Source: Rhineura floridana
Taxonomy: Eukaryota > Chordata > Lepidosauria > Squamata > Rhineuridae
NCBI RefSeq assembly: GCF_030035675.1
Contig: NC_084482.1
Location: 220,185,943 to 220,249,942 of the forward strand
DNA length: 64,000 bases
Direction: 5' to 3'
Shown here: positions 53,899 to 64,000 of the stretch, in pieces
How positions within the stretch are numbered: the first letter of the stretch is position 1
How the letters are laid out: the number at the start of each line of letters is the position of its first letter
The notes under the pieces: generated by a model
Told to the model about the DNA's origin: nothing
The model's database searches: none
Seen by the model: only the letters and a program-made list of their open reading frames with translations
Made by a program: the position numbers and the translations under genes

Positions 53899-55763
53899 GG
53901 TGCAACATATGGGGGTGATGGGGGGGAGAGAAGGAGGATTTTCTTTTGTTAGAGGGAAGGAGGTTGAGGGGGAAATGATGGGAAAGCCCCCCTCCCCTCT
54001 GGGAATCCATAGAAATGGGGGGGGTGGATCCATGCAGTCCAGCTGCAAAGTGTGGCCAAAACTGTTGCCATTAAAGCTGCTCCCCCCAATGCCTTTTGCA
54101 GGTCAGCCCAGTCTCCCCAGGGATGAAAAGCAGCTCAGGCAGGGGGAAAGGGGGGGACCACTTGATGCAGCGTTGTTGGGGGGCACATTGGAGGAGAGGG
54201 GCTTGCTGTGCTGTTTTTCTGCCCCAGAGGTGGAGGGAGAGCCCCTGTTGGATTTCTTAAACTGGGTCTCATCAGTTTCCCTCCTGACAGGCAAGGAAAA
54301 TGGAGAAGAGATGGAGAGAGGAATCTGAAACTGACCAGGCTCTGAATGGGCTTCTAGAAGCTTTCAAGGCAGAGGATGGAGGAAATGGGTGAATAAATGC
54401 CCCCTCCTCAGCTGGACTTGAGGGGAAGATGGAAGCCCCCTTGGGGTGGATCTCAGCTTCTCTTGCAGGATTGGCCCATCTGCGGAGGTGCTGGGGGTCT
54501 GTTTCTCCTGGCGCAGCCAGCCTCTCCTCTGTACACACACACACACGCACGCGAGTGAGTGAGTGAGTGTATTGTGCCACTGCCTAATGGGGCCTGATTA
54601 AGTGTGGTGAATAGCAATTAAGGAGGCAAGAGTAAGTAATGCTAATTAAGAGGACCCAAGAGTAATGAAGAGTAGAGAATATACGTGAGTCTTAATCAGT
54701 CTTAATTAGGTGGCTGGGTGGGAAGGTAAGGCAGAGGAGGGGGGCGCTGAAAGGGCTGTTTTCCAAACAGAAAAAGAAAAACAAACCCTTCTTCAGCGAA
54801 GTGATCAGGCGCCTGCAGAGCTCAGTGAAGCAGATACTCTGTACGTTAGGGGATTTTGATATTTATATATCTGTTTATTCCAGGGTCTTAAAGGTGCTTG
54901 AGGACTCAGAGACCCTCTAAGTGGCAGACAAATTCCCTCAGCCAGATTCATTCACTATCACAACCCACCCCAGCTACTGAGGACAATCTGCACCTGACCT
55001 GCCCCAAAGCTCCTCCGGTTGTACTTCTGGCTGCTTGGACAGGTTTTAAAAACCCGTTTTGAGCAACATACTACTGGTAAGACCTTTGTGCAGGACAGAT
55101 TTCTTAACCTAACTCTGCCAGATAACGGCCCGTTCTTCGCTGATGAGAATGTCCAGCCATTCAGGTTAATCAGAATGCATTTACGTGATCCACGCCCCCC
55201 ATAAACCTCTCTGCCCTCCTCCCCACTTTGAAAGCCTGTGCCCCAGCAGGTACCACTAAACAGGCCTGCAGCATAGTTAAGAGCACGAGGCGTACATTGA
55301 CAGTTACCCTCTGACATCAAGAGAGGTCACAGAAACCATTTCCAAAGCACAAAACACAAGAGGCGTGTTTACACATTACACTGAACTCAATTGCAAGCTG
55401 TCTCTACGCAGGTACAAGTGTTTGTGTGAAAGAGTGTGCACCTCATGATTTCAACCGCTCTGCTATTGTGTGCACAGATGCAAGGATTGTATACTCACTA
55501 AATGTAATGTGTGAACACCCCTAAGCAGACAGACATATACACAGCATTTCTCCACTGAGGGCTCACTACCCCTTCTCAAAGGCTTTTGGGGGGGGGTTAA
55601 GGGCATGGCGGGATTTAAATGATTTCTCTTATTATTTAAACAAGGCAGAGGCTTCCTCAGTGTGTTATTATTGTCTTATTTATTTATGATTTATTTTTAT
55701 TTTTTCTATATATGTTTTATTTACTTACTAGAACAAAAGACCTCTAAGCAGTTTCCAATATGC
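53899..55763. other. Intergenic, nothing recognised
   Basis: No supportable gene. It contains a short CA/GA repeat (about 54,533-54,570). An open minus-strand frame at 54,958-55,320 has no recognisable domain. Confidence 0.4.
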
Positions 55764-56199
55764 TGTTGTAAATGATAGCCATTCGACAAGGGGTAAAGTC
55801 ACAGTTGTTTTATTTGCTCAGAGCAAAGACACCACTCCAGAAAAAGGAGAACTGGGGGCCTCGAACAAAGGATAAAGGTGGCTTTTATACTTTTCTGATA
55901 ACAGGAAACTTTGCATAGGAGACACAATACATGTTGCACTTTGCATATGTTCTTTGCACCCTACCAGCCACATAGACAGGCTAGGTAGAACAAAGCAGGC
56001 TAAAACAGGCTAGAACAAACTTTGTGGTTACTGAATAACAGGATGCAGTATAGAATAGTCTGAAAGAACAGGATGTGGTGTTCTGCTTCTCCTGAAGTCT
56101 CTGGGCAGATTTCACTGTGTACTTGTCTAGCACGCCTCGAGCTTATGTCTATCAATCGCATGGTCTCAGAGATATAGGGTAACTTTGGTTCTTCTCACA
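55764..56199 (-). mobile_element. Solo LTR, family D
   Basis: 436 bp, TGTTGTAAAT to TTCTCACA, flanked by ATGC on both sides (55760-55763, 56200-56203). The inverse strand has gtataaaagcc (TATA) and aataaaac (poly(A)). No coding sequence remains. Confidence 0.78.
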
Positions 56200-56838
56200 A
56201 TGCAGTATTTAAAAAGTAATTAAAAATACTAATAAAACAAATGTTAAAAACAAATTACATAAATGACAAAATTTTCTTTTATTCGTGTGCTGCATTTCCA
56301 AAAGTGTGTCTCCAACACAGTTCACATATCAGGTGATATTATTTATCAGTTGCTAAAATGCATAAGGCCAGAGTCTGATTCAGGTACGATAAACCTTTCT
56401 AGCACAGTCTGATATTAATATACAATATAATATAATCCACGGACAGTTCCTTAAAAGTGCCATGCGTAGGGAATAGCAGGCAGTTTTCTTGCAGCTGTTG
56501 ATATTAAAAAGTGCTAGATGCAGAAGGGTCAAATCCATCTTGCAAGTATTGAATGATCCCAAAATAATAGTATTAAATCATTTTAAAAATATAGTATTAG
56601 AGAACGATTTGGGAGTATTTCGAAGTGCAAAAATAAGCATTGTAAAAGTTAACAGCGTGGGGGGGGGGGAGGAAGGGGATTATTGTTGCTCCAGATGAAC
56701 GTATCTGGGATATTGCAATGTTTTCAAAATGTACATATTTCTGAAGAGAAAATGATGGACAAATGAATAGACTTTTTTTAAAAGGTTCTAGGCACTGTTT
56801 ATTATGATTTTTCCCGTTGGTTTTTTCCAGGCCTTCAC
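56200..56838. other. AT-rich intergenic
   Basis: No gene or recognised repeat family is seen. Confidence 0.4.
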
Positions 56839-56839
56839 A

Positions 56840-56915
56840 TCTCTGGGTTTGAACCTGGGACCTTCTGCATGCAAAGCAGATGTTCTACTGACTGAGCCAT
56901 GGACCTTCCCCGTGT
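56840..56915 (-). mobile_element. tRNA-derived SINE, family 1, fragment
   Basis: gtttgaacctgggaccttct (inverted B box) and ttctactgactgagccatgg (inverted A-box side). Confidence 0.7.
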
Positions 56916-57056
56916 GCAGGAGTTAGAGGAGCTTCATTTTACGTCCTCTTGCCCACTTGGGGGGGAGATATAGGAAGGGGTTGCTGAGGAAAGCCTGGAT
57001 CAGTCAGAAGATACTAGGCTTGCTTGCTCCAAACCTGATCTGATCTTCTCTCCTAG

Positions 57057-57117
57057 ATGGAGGATCCATTTCTCAAAGGTCTCAAGAAAGGAGAAGGATC
57101 TGCAAGCAGCTGCTCAG
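57057..57117 (+). CDS. Candidate first coding exon of the zinc-finger gene
   Basis: After tcttctctcctag an ATG frame reads MEDPFLKGLKKGEGSASSCS and ends in phase 1 before gtatgt. The zinc-finger terminal exon at 60543/60546 is also entered in phase 1 and would continue GDGEDTHH. No KRAB or SCAN domain is recognised between them. The join is inferred only from splice signals and phase. Confidence 0.35.
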
Positions 57118-57479
57118 GTATGTGGTGGGACCCTTTGCTGCGTAGGAATTTTGGGGGCTTCCTTAGAGGGCTGGTGGGCTCCTTGCGTTCTCACCCAGGA
57201 CTGGCTTGGCCCAACGGGCTGCGAATTCGTGCCCGTTTGGAGAGCACACAGCATCTCCCTCGCACTAGGTTTCTTTCTTCGCAAATGTTTATACAGGGTG
57301 TGGATGCTGAATCAGTCCCACCCTCCACTAGGCTGAACAGGTCAAAGGCCCAGAGTCACCTCAGAATTAATCTGCCTCCTGGGATTTCCCCCTTTGCTGG
57401 AACAGGGAGGGTGGCAAGTGTTAAAGTGTTTTTAGTGCTTTTGTTTGCCGCGCTGGGCTCCTGCTGGGAGAAAGGGTGG

Positions 57480-57830
57480 TTGAATAGAGGGGGGTAGCCC
57501 AGAATGACGAAAAAGCATAAGTAAAAAGTCACAGTTTTATTCCATTTGTGTAAATTAGATTCGGCCTGATGAACGTGCTGCTGATAACCAACAACCTTTT
57601 GAATAGAATCTGAATCATCATTACTTTGAATGAAGAATTTAAAATAAGCATCCCCTGATGAAGGCTATATAAAATTAACCGAAACGCGTTGGGCTTTTTT
57701 AAATACAATTTTAATGTACACAAATGGAATAAGACCGTGACTTTTTACTTACTCTTTTTCGTCATTCTGAGCTACCCCCCTCCATTCAACTGTTTCACTG
57801 AATGACATCCACTCTCTACCTACCTCTAAC
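57480..57830. mobile_element. Penelope-like/retrozyme-like element with hammerhead-type core
   Basis: 351 bp inserted into an L2-type 3' end with a perfect 16-bp target duplication, CTGGGAGAAAGGGTGG (57464-57479, 57831-57846). Near-terminal inverted repeats of about 70 bp (tagcccagaatgacgaaaaa at left; ctttttcgtcattctgagct at right). In the centre is CTGATGA (57655-57661), 19 bases, then GAAACGCGTT (57681-57690) and ggg pairing with the upstream ccc, the arrangement of a type I hammerhead ribozyme with the palindromic acgcgt stem III typical of Penelope-like elements. Stem II is weak (gg/cc), so activity is doubtful. Confidence 0.6.
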
Positions 57831-57974
57831 CTGGGAGAAAGGGTGGGATATAAATCTAATTAATAATAATAATAATAATGATAATAGTGTCCCCCACCTG
57901 AAAGGGGACAGAATGGGAGGCAGACCAGAGCGCAGAGTGTTCAGCAACATGGTGCTGGAATCAGAGTATGAGAG

Positions 57975-58600
57975 TTTAAGGAAGATTTCTCGCTGATGCC
58001 ACCTGCTGCGTCAAACTTACTGGGCCATGTTGGACTTGGATGGGTCCAGCTGCTCTGTTAGCTTGAGCCAAATGAAAAGGAAAAACTGAGCTCATCTGCA
58101 TCCACCTTAGTGTAGTGATGCTACCAGGCATACCTCCCTGGGGAGAACATTCTACAAACGGAGCCACCACGAAGAAGGCCGTTTTTGTGTGTGTCACTCC
58201 ACCTCCCTCAGAAGGGGCACACAGAAAAGGGTCTCAGATGACTTACACGGGGTCTGAGTAGGTTCACCTGGGGAGAAGATATCTGGGGAGATATTGGGGT
58301 CCTGAGCCGCATAAAGCTTTGTAGGTCAAAACCTGCAGTCTGAACTGGGCCCAGCAATGAAGTGGTAGCCAATCCGGTCGTGCCACGATTGGTGTTATGT
58401 GTGCAGACTGTGTTGCCCCAATCCAGCATATTTTGTAGCGCTTAAGAAACATAGCTGATGTGGCCCCCATCGCAGCCCTACAAAACGCATGTAGGTGTGT
58501 TATTTTCAGAAGAGGCTGTCCCATGTTGCACCTGACCTGGCTGAGTGGGCTGGTGTATGTTTTGGCACAGGTACCTTGAGTGATTCGTAGGCTATATTCA
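57975..58600 (-). mobile_element. L2 LINE, ORF2 fragment
   Basis: The minus-strand translation has PDWLPLHCWAQFRLQVLTYK and LCGSGPQYLPRYL, the L2 HWLP...F...LTYKALHG...PQYL motif, with frame breaks. Decayed. Confidence 0.75.
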
Positions 58601-58623
58601 TACAAGCCTTAATCTGTCTAGTC

Positions 58624-59013
58624 CAGTGGTGTAGTTGTTCAGGGTCTCAGAGAGGCTTGGACCCCTTACTCTTTTGGGAAGCAGGGTCCCTATGTCTCCA
58701 GCATCCTATGAGCCAATCAGCATGAAAGGGGAGTGTGTTAGCCATTGAGAAGAGTCTTCTAACATGCTTCCTTGTCCTTTCCTTCTGATTGGAGCCAATC
58801 AGAGTGAAGGGAGGTGAGTCGGCCACTGAGAAGATTCTTCTCAGTAGCTAACACTCCCCTTTCATGCTTATTGGCTCCTAGGGACATCTATTGTTGTGAG
58901 AGAAGGCATGAACAAGGGTTTCAATCTTAAGAGTACAGCAACAAAGGGGGAGGGGCATGGCTGTGACTGTCATGAAGGGACCCTGCACTTCTGAATTTGC
59001 CACTACACTACTG
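58624..59013. mobile_element. Non-autonomous hAT element, family H1, complete copy
   Basis: 390 bp, CAGTGGTGTAGT to CACTACACTACTG, flanked by GTCTAGTC (58616-58623) and GTCTAGAC (59014-59021), a 7/8 match. No coding capacity. Confidence 0.9.
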
Positions 59014-59961
59014 GTCTAGACAGCAGTGGACTTGTTACTTTCCTTCCCAAGGCATTAGTGGTTGTTTTGTATGTTCTCATGAATGGCAAGTGTGGTGTGT
59101 GAATGTTTTAATATTGCAATGTCTTTATGTTTTTAAAGACATTGTAGGTCATTTGGAGACCTCTATGTGACAAGCAACTAACAAGTCTAATAAATAATAA
59201 TACTCCCCCCTGCAATATATATATATATATTGGGGAAGGCTGATGGTTTTACCACCATAAGGGTAGGATAGGAGAGGGAAGAAGCCCCCGGAAAATTAAG
59301 GTGGGAAGTGGGCTCAGAAGAGAAGGCATTATCTTAGTGGACATTAGTCCAGAACAGAGGTCTGCAGAGACTGATCTGGGTTTGAGCAGCTATCATGGTG
59401 GGGAAAGGGATGGAACTTGGAGATGCACCCGGGGCATAGGACGGGCTTAGGTATGAGATGAAAGGGACAAACCAAGGAGGGACCCCAAGCGTTGCAAGCC
59501 TATAAAGAAAGTAGCAACAGAATGTCCAACAGAGAGAAAGATGTATGGCCACCAGGGAGAGTTTGCAAAGATGAACAACTCTTCCAGTGCCATGTTCAAC
59601 TGAAGTTGCTGGAAGAAGAGAACTAAACAGGAATGCAAGACATTAGGAAGGAGCAGTAGAAATCCATGCCCACATACCAAGCTTAGCACGTGAGATGGCC
59701 TTCAGCTCTGGCCCATTTCTGCCCCCCAGAGTTATTAACGCAGCTTACTTGCCCTGCTCTCACTTGGCTTGCCAAAGAGCCACTAGCTCATGACTGTCCC
59801 GGTTATCACCAAAAGCCTTCCTTGGGAAGGAAAGCGTCCCTCGCTAACGTTAAGCTTGGAAAGGGGTGTGGAAGCCAAACTGATTCATTGAATGCTGCAT
59901 TCTGCCCCATTGCCTGCGAATCAGCCTCTCAAAGCATGGACACTGTAAGCATGGTAGTAAG
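59014..59961. other. Intergenic, nothing recognised
   Basis: No gene is supported. A short (AT)n lies at about 59,215-59,230. Confidence 0.4.
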
Positions 59962-60125
59962 CAGGGCTGTGGAGTCGGTACATCAGACCTTCGACTCCTC
60001 TGTTTCTCTACTGTCCGACTCCATTAATATTAATATTAAAACATTAGTTTTATTTTGAAGTCAGAGTCGGTACATTTCTACCGACTCCACCCAAAATTGC
60101 TCACAACTCCGACTCCACGGCCCTG
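59962..60125. mobile_element. hAT-type MITE (CAGGGCTGTGGAGTCGG family)
   Basis: 164 bp, CAGGGCTGTGGAGTCGGTA to CCGACTCCACGGCCCTG, flanked by GTAGTAAG and GCAGTAAG (7/8). The inner parts repeat the cgactcc/ggagtcgg motif in both directions. Confidence 0.88.
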
Positions 60126-60542
60126 GCAGTAAGAATAAAATCAACGTAAAGGGCAATAACAACAGTGTCAGCTTACAGGGTCTGAAAGGGAACCCCAGCA
60201 CCTTCTTGCAGTGGTACCCTGAAGAGGCTCCCTCCTCTGCAAGGAGACACGGACTCTTAGGTTTTGCAGCAGCTGATGCTTCCAGCCTGCAGGCAAAATT
60301 AGGCCCGGCAAGGTTCCTAACGGGCTGTCAGGGTGTTTTCTTCAATCCATGCCACATGTGACATCAGGTGTGGGACAGGTAAAGCTGTGGCTGCAAAGGA
60401 TCAATTGGGAGCCTTCAAGTGCATTCCTGGTTGTTCCTTGACAAGCAAGGCTTTCTGTCAGCACCTATCAGCACTCACAGCAAATCTCACTGGATTTGTA
60501 ACTGGGATTACATCCTTTGTTGGGATTCTCTCTTAATTCTAG

Positions 60543-61948
60543 CAGGTGATGGAGAGGACACTCATCATTCTCTGGAGCCATGTCGGGTCTCATCAGAAAT
60601 AGCCGAGGGTGAAGTGAAGGAAGAAACCTTCGGAGATCAAAGGTTAACAAGAAGTCAGGAGGAAAGCCAAGCGGAGAATGGGAGGAATAAAGCCACTCTT
60701 ACCCAGGCCGATAACTCCTGTCAAATCCCAGTCCAGAAAAACCATCACAAGAGGAAGGAGAAGCTTGAGTGTCCTTCATGTGGCAAAATATTCGAGAGTA
60801 AATCTCACCTTCACTCACACTGTAGAATCCACACCGGGGATTCTCCCCGCGTGATTCTTTTCCGCATTCCCTACGGAAAGAGTTTCAGTCAGATTTCACA
60901 TTTTGCTTCACATCAGAGAATTCACACAGAAGAGAAACCACATAAATGTGTGGAGTGTGGGAAGAACTTCAGTCAGAGTTCACACCATAGTTTACATCAG
61001 CGAGTCCACACAGGAGAAAAAATATTTAAATGCTTGGAATGTGGAAAGAGCTTTAGTAAGAGGACAGCCCTCACTAAACATTGTAGAATTCACATGGCAG
61101 GGAGACCATATAATTGCATGGAGTGTGGAAAAGAATTCACTCGGAACTGTAATCTTATTTCACATCAGAGAATTCACACAGGAGAAAAACCATATAGATG
61201 TGTGGAATGTGGAAAGAGCTTTATCTGTAGCTCTAGCCTTACTTCACATCAAAAAAATCACACAGGGGTGAAACCATATACCTGCTTTGAGTGTGGAAAG
61301 AGTTTCAAGCATAGCTCACAACTTATTTCACATAGCAGAATCCACACAGGAGAGAAACCATATCAATGTTTGCAATGTGGAAGGACATTTGCCCATAGCT
61401 TGTCCCTTACTTCACATAAGAGAACTCACACAGGGGAGAAACCATATAAATGTTTGGAATGTGGAAGGATGTTCGCCCACCGCGCGTCCCTTACTTCACA
61501 TAAGAGAACTCACACAGGGGAGAAACCATATAAATGCTTGGAATGTGGAAAGAGCTTCAGTCAGAGGTCACATCTTTCTTCCCATCAGAGGACTCACACT
61601 GGCAAGAAACCATATAAATGCTGGGAGTGTGGAAAGAGCTTCAGTCAGAGTTCACACCTTACTGTGCATCAGCGGATCCACACAGGAGAGAAGCCATATA
61701 AATGCACGACGTGTGAGAAGAGCTTCAGTAATAAGACATACCTTACTTGTCATCACAGAATCCACACAGGGGAGAAGCCGTATAAGTGCTTTGAGTGTGG
61801 AAAGAGCTTCAGTCAGAGTACAAGCCTTACTATGCATCAAAAAATTCACAGAGGGGAAAAGTATGTATGCTTTGAATGTGGAAAGAGCTTCAGTTATAGC
61901 TCAAGTCTTATTTCTCATCAGAAAATCCACACAGGAGAGAAACTATAA
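60543..61948 (+). CDS. C2H2 zinc-finger protein, terminal exon
   Basis: The exon opens after ttaattctag (60543) or ttctagcag (60546), both in frame and phase 1. An acidic, Lys-rich linker (GDGEDTHHSLEP ... ETFGDQ ... NHHKRKEK) is followed by about 14 tandem C2H2 fingers with TGEKP-type linkers, from CPSCGKIFESKSHLHSHCRIH to CFECGKSFSYSSSLISHQKIH. Finger 2 (FRIPYGKSFSQISHFASHQR) has lost both cysteines; fingers 8 and 9 are near duplicates. Such proteins bind DNA in the nucleus, often as repressors, but no KRAB or SCAN domain is visible here. The frame stops at 61946-61948 inside the next linker because two bases are missing relative to the repeating aaaccatataaatgc. Confidence 0.85.
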
Positions 61949-62132
61949 ATGCTTGGAGTGTGGGAAGAGCTTTCGATGGAAAACATACTTCATATCGCAT
62001 CAAAGAATCCATATGGGGAGCCACTATAAAAATATCACACTAGGTTATAAGTATTCATATATCTTGCTGAACTTTAAAGAATTCAGAATGGATAAAAGAG
62101 CATTCCTCTTCCAGCCAGCAGCAAAACTCTGA
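61949..62132 (+). pseudogene. Out-of-frame finger 15 and old C-terminus of the zinc-finger gene
   Basis: In the shifted frame the sequence reads YKCLECGKSFRWKTYFISHQ, RIHMGSHYKN, then a non-finger tail ending FLFQPAAKL at 62,132. It shows that the ancestral protein had at least one more finger and a longer C-terminus. Loss of this tail need not inactivate the gene. Confidence 0.75.
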
Positions 62133-62592
62133 CCTCTTTCTTCTTTGGGTGGCTCACTGAAGAAACATATTTCAGCCCTCGAAGGCCATTATGGAAGCAT
62201 ATTCACCCAGCTGTAGTAAGGTGACTGGCCTTTAGCAAGCAAAGAAGCAAGCTTACAAAATATAGCTAGCAGCCCTGAAATGTATATGTGTTTAGCTTAG
62301 CAACATTTAGAATCCTGTCTGTCATTCTTGTCACTTCTCAAAGATTTCATGAAGCTAAGAAAGGCGCAGAAATGGACTTCTGGAACTACAAAGAGCCTGG
62401 AGTCCATTCACGGTTGGAGCATGTTCACTCTGAGGAGATGCTGACCCGTTTGTGTTTTTTGGGGGGTGGGGGGATCTAGAGGTTCCCAACCACTGTTGGA
62501 GAAACACCGTAACTCAGTGGCACCTGTTGAAAATGGTTGGCAAGCTTTGAATACAGACAAAAGAAGGACTAATATTTTCACATTCTGTGTAA

Positions 62593-62850
62593 CAGTGGTT
62601 CTCAAACTTTATTGGTTCACGGCGCACTGTAAGATATATAAAAATTTGCTGGCGCACTTCGTGTACAACATTAGAAATATATCAATATATTTTAAACTAT
62701 GAATAAAAATAAACTATAGAAAACTATTACTTACCCTATACAAATGGATTTCTTCTCATTTTTAAAATATACTTTCATAATATTTGAGGCACACTTAGCC
62801 ACCTCTTAGGGTGCACCAGTGTGCCTGGGCGCACCGTTTGAGAATCACTG
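62593..62850. mobile_element. hAT (Charlie-like) MITE
   Basis: 258 bp, CAGTGGTTCTCAAACT to CGTTTGAGAATCACTG, flanked by CTGTGTAA (62585-62592) and CTGTATAA (62851-62858), 7/8. Non-coding. Confidence 0.9.
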
Positions 62851-62964
62851 CTGTATAAGTACATGCTGGGGGAAGAGAACTGGGACAGAGCTGGACATTC
62901 GTGTGCCACTTCTGAACCCCTGTGGACATCCATCGGGTGCTCTTGGAGTTAGGATGGGTGCCCT

Positions 62965-63773
62965 TGTGATGTTCCTATATTAATGTATATATGGTAAGTG
63001 CTGTTTGCATAGAAGATATGTGGTAAGTGGAGTGAAAGAGGAGGGGGGAGTAAATGAGCAGTAGAATGCTGTATGATTGGCTGAGTGTTTGAATGGCTGA
63101 GAGTATAAATGGAAGGATGGCAGTTGAGTCTGGGTGGACGTGAGTGGGTTATTTTGGTGGGTTTTGGAGAGTTGTTTGAGAGGTGTTTGGTGGTGTTTGT
63201 CAGGAGAGTGTGGAGAAAGAGAGAGTGGGAATTCTGGTTTATGATAAGTCAAGCATCATAGTAATAGATGAAACCATATGCTTATGTGCCTTTATAAAGT
63301 AATCTTGTTATCTCTGTTATTTAATAAAAACTATATTTGGTTTACCGAAGGCCTGATCGTTGGCTGGGGTTTCACAGACCAGAAGGGAGGGTAAGGTAAT
63401 GACCAAGGCTGAAGGGAAATAGTAACAAATGGTGGCAGCGGTGAAGGGGAGAATATAACACCACAAGTATCCAGATCAAACCAGAATTATATGCATTCTG
63501 TATAGATCAAAGGGATTGGGACAGCTTAAGCACGCAGTCACAGAGGTAACCTGATTGAGAGAGACTCAGGCAGAGTCTCTGGGGATACTGGTTATAGGAC
63601 GTGACTGGTGGTGCTGCCTAGCAGGGGGATCTATTGAGATCTGTGCTAGAGCGGAGAGAGAAACCATAAAAAAGGACAGTCCGGACTGGTGGAGTCCCTG
63701 GTGGTGCCTAGTGACAGGCAGTAGCCACGAGCAGGTAGGAACCTGACAGGGAGAGCCAGGGAAGGGCGTCACA
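62965..63773 (+). mobile_element. Solo LTR, family A, longest copy
   Basis: 809 bp, TGTGATG to CGTCACA, with a perfect 5-bp duplication GCCCT (62960-62964, 63774-63778). TATA-like tataaatgg and aataaaa signals are visible. No coding part remains. Confidence 0.88.
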
Positions 63774-64000
63774 GCCCTCCCATGGACTTCAGGTGGGATT
63801 TTGCTGAGCAGGTCTTAGTTAAGAGGGCCAGGATTTACTGCTTGTGCTTGGTAATAATTGCATCGTTTTTTAATGTGGTTAGCAATAATGCATTTATTTT
63901 GCTTTCTCCTTGGAAGTAACAGATGGATTAAGCGAGAGGAGAATTTCTTTATGCATTACAAAGGGGATCACTGGAATAATGCAGTTCTCTGCTTTGCAAA
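63774..64000. other. Right edge, nothing recognised
   Basis: No gene or repeat is supported. Confidence 0.4.

Noticed and set aside
54958-55320. Minus-strand open frame of 120 codons
   Set aside because: It has no recognisable domain, no splice or homology support, and a comparable frame exists on the other strand.
5635-56915. tRNA genes suggested by A and B boxes
   Set aside because: All belong to two SINE families with non-tRNA bodies; none folds as a complete cloverleaf by eye.
57118-60542. KRAB or SCAN exon for the zinc-finger gene
   Set aside because: No translated segment resembled either domain in any frame; they may be outside the window or absent.
60903-62132. Second and third long open frames through the zinc-finger exon
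   Set aside because: They are shifted-frame shadows of the repeated finger sequence; only the stretch after 61,948 in one of them continues the real gene.

Overview
The window looks like squamate reptile DNA, most likely a lizard. Evidence: BovB (RTE) LINE C-terminal coding pieces, CR1 and L2 LINEs, two SINE families with RNA polymerase III B boxes (one with an MIR-like core), and MHC class I domains of the non-mammalian type. It is an MHC class I duplication cluster heavily loaded with transposable elements, followed on the right by a C2H2 zinc-finger gene.

Region 1 (1-20,600, + strand) holds two tandem class I cassettes, each alpha1, alpha2 and alpha3, at 971-9239 and 10607-14940. Only one transmembrane exon follows them (19065-19154), with short cytoplasmic exons after it. 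I see no signal-peptide exon before cassette 2 and no transmembrane exon after cassette 1. Every complete internal exon starts and ends in phase 1, so one transcript could in principle encode alpha1-alpha2-alpha3-alpha1-alpha2-alpha3-TM. Both cassettes have lost several tyrosines that anchor peptide termini and carry extra cysteines on the groove floor, so they look non-classical.

Region 2 (20,600-34,700) is mostly repeats. An L2 LINE has been split by two solo LTRs, one of which contains another solo LTR. A tandem duplication of about 3.5-3.8 kb (about 26,545-30,270 and 30,915-34,395) carries a CpG-rich block in each copy. There is also an inverted piece of class I intron and a decayed alpha3 exon.

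Region 3 (35,192-46,590, + strand) is a third class I gene with leader, alpha1, alpha2, alpha3, TM and cytoplasmic exons. It keeps classical-type groove residues, but has an in-frame stop in alpha2 and another in the first cytoplasmic exon, so it is probably a pseudogene. Its 3' introns contain internal duplications, and parts of them recur at 49.1-50.2 kb.

Region 4 (46,600-60,500) is intergenic: BovB pieces, SINEs, hAT-type non-autonomous elements with 8-bp target duplications, two further solo LTRs, and a 351-bp element with a hammerhead-ribozyme-like core and a 16-bp target duplication.

Region 5 (60,543-62,132, + strand) is the terminal exon of a C2H2 zinc-finger gene with about 14 fingers, ended early by a 2-nt deletion. 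The window closes with another solo LTR. Coordinates of repeats are read by eye and may be off by tens of bases unless a target duplication is quoted.
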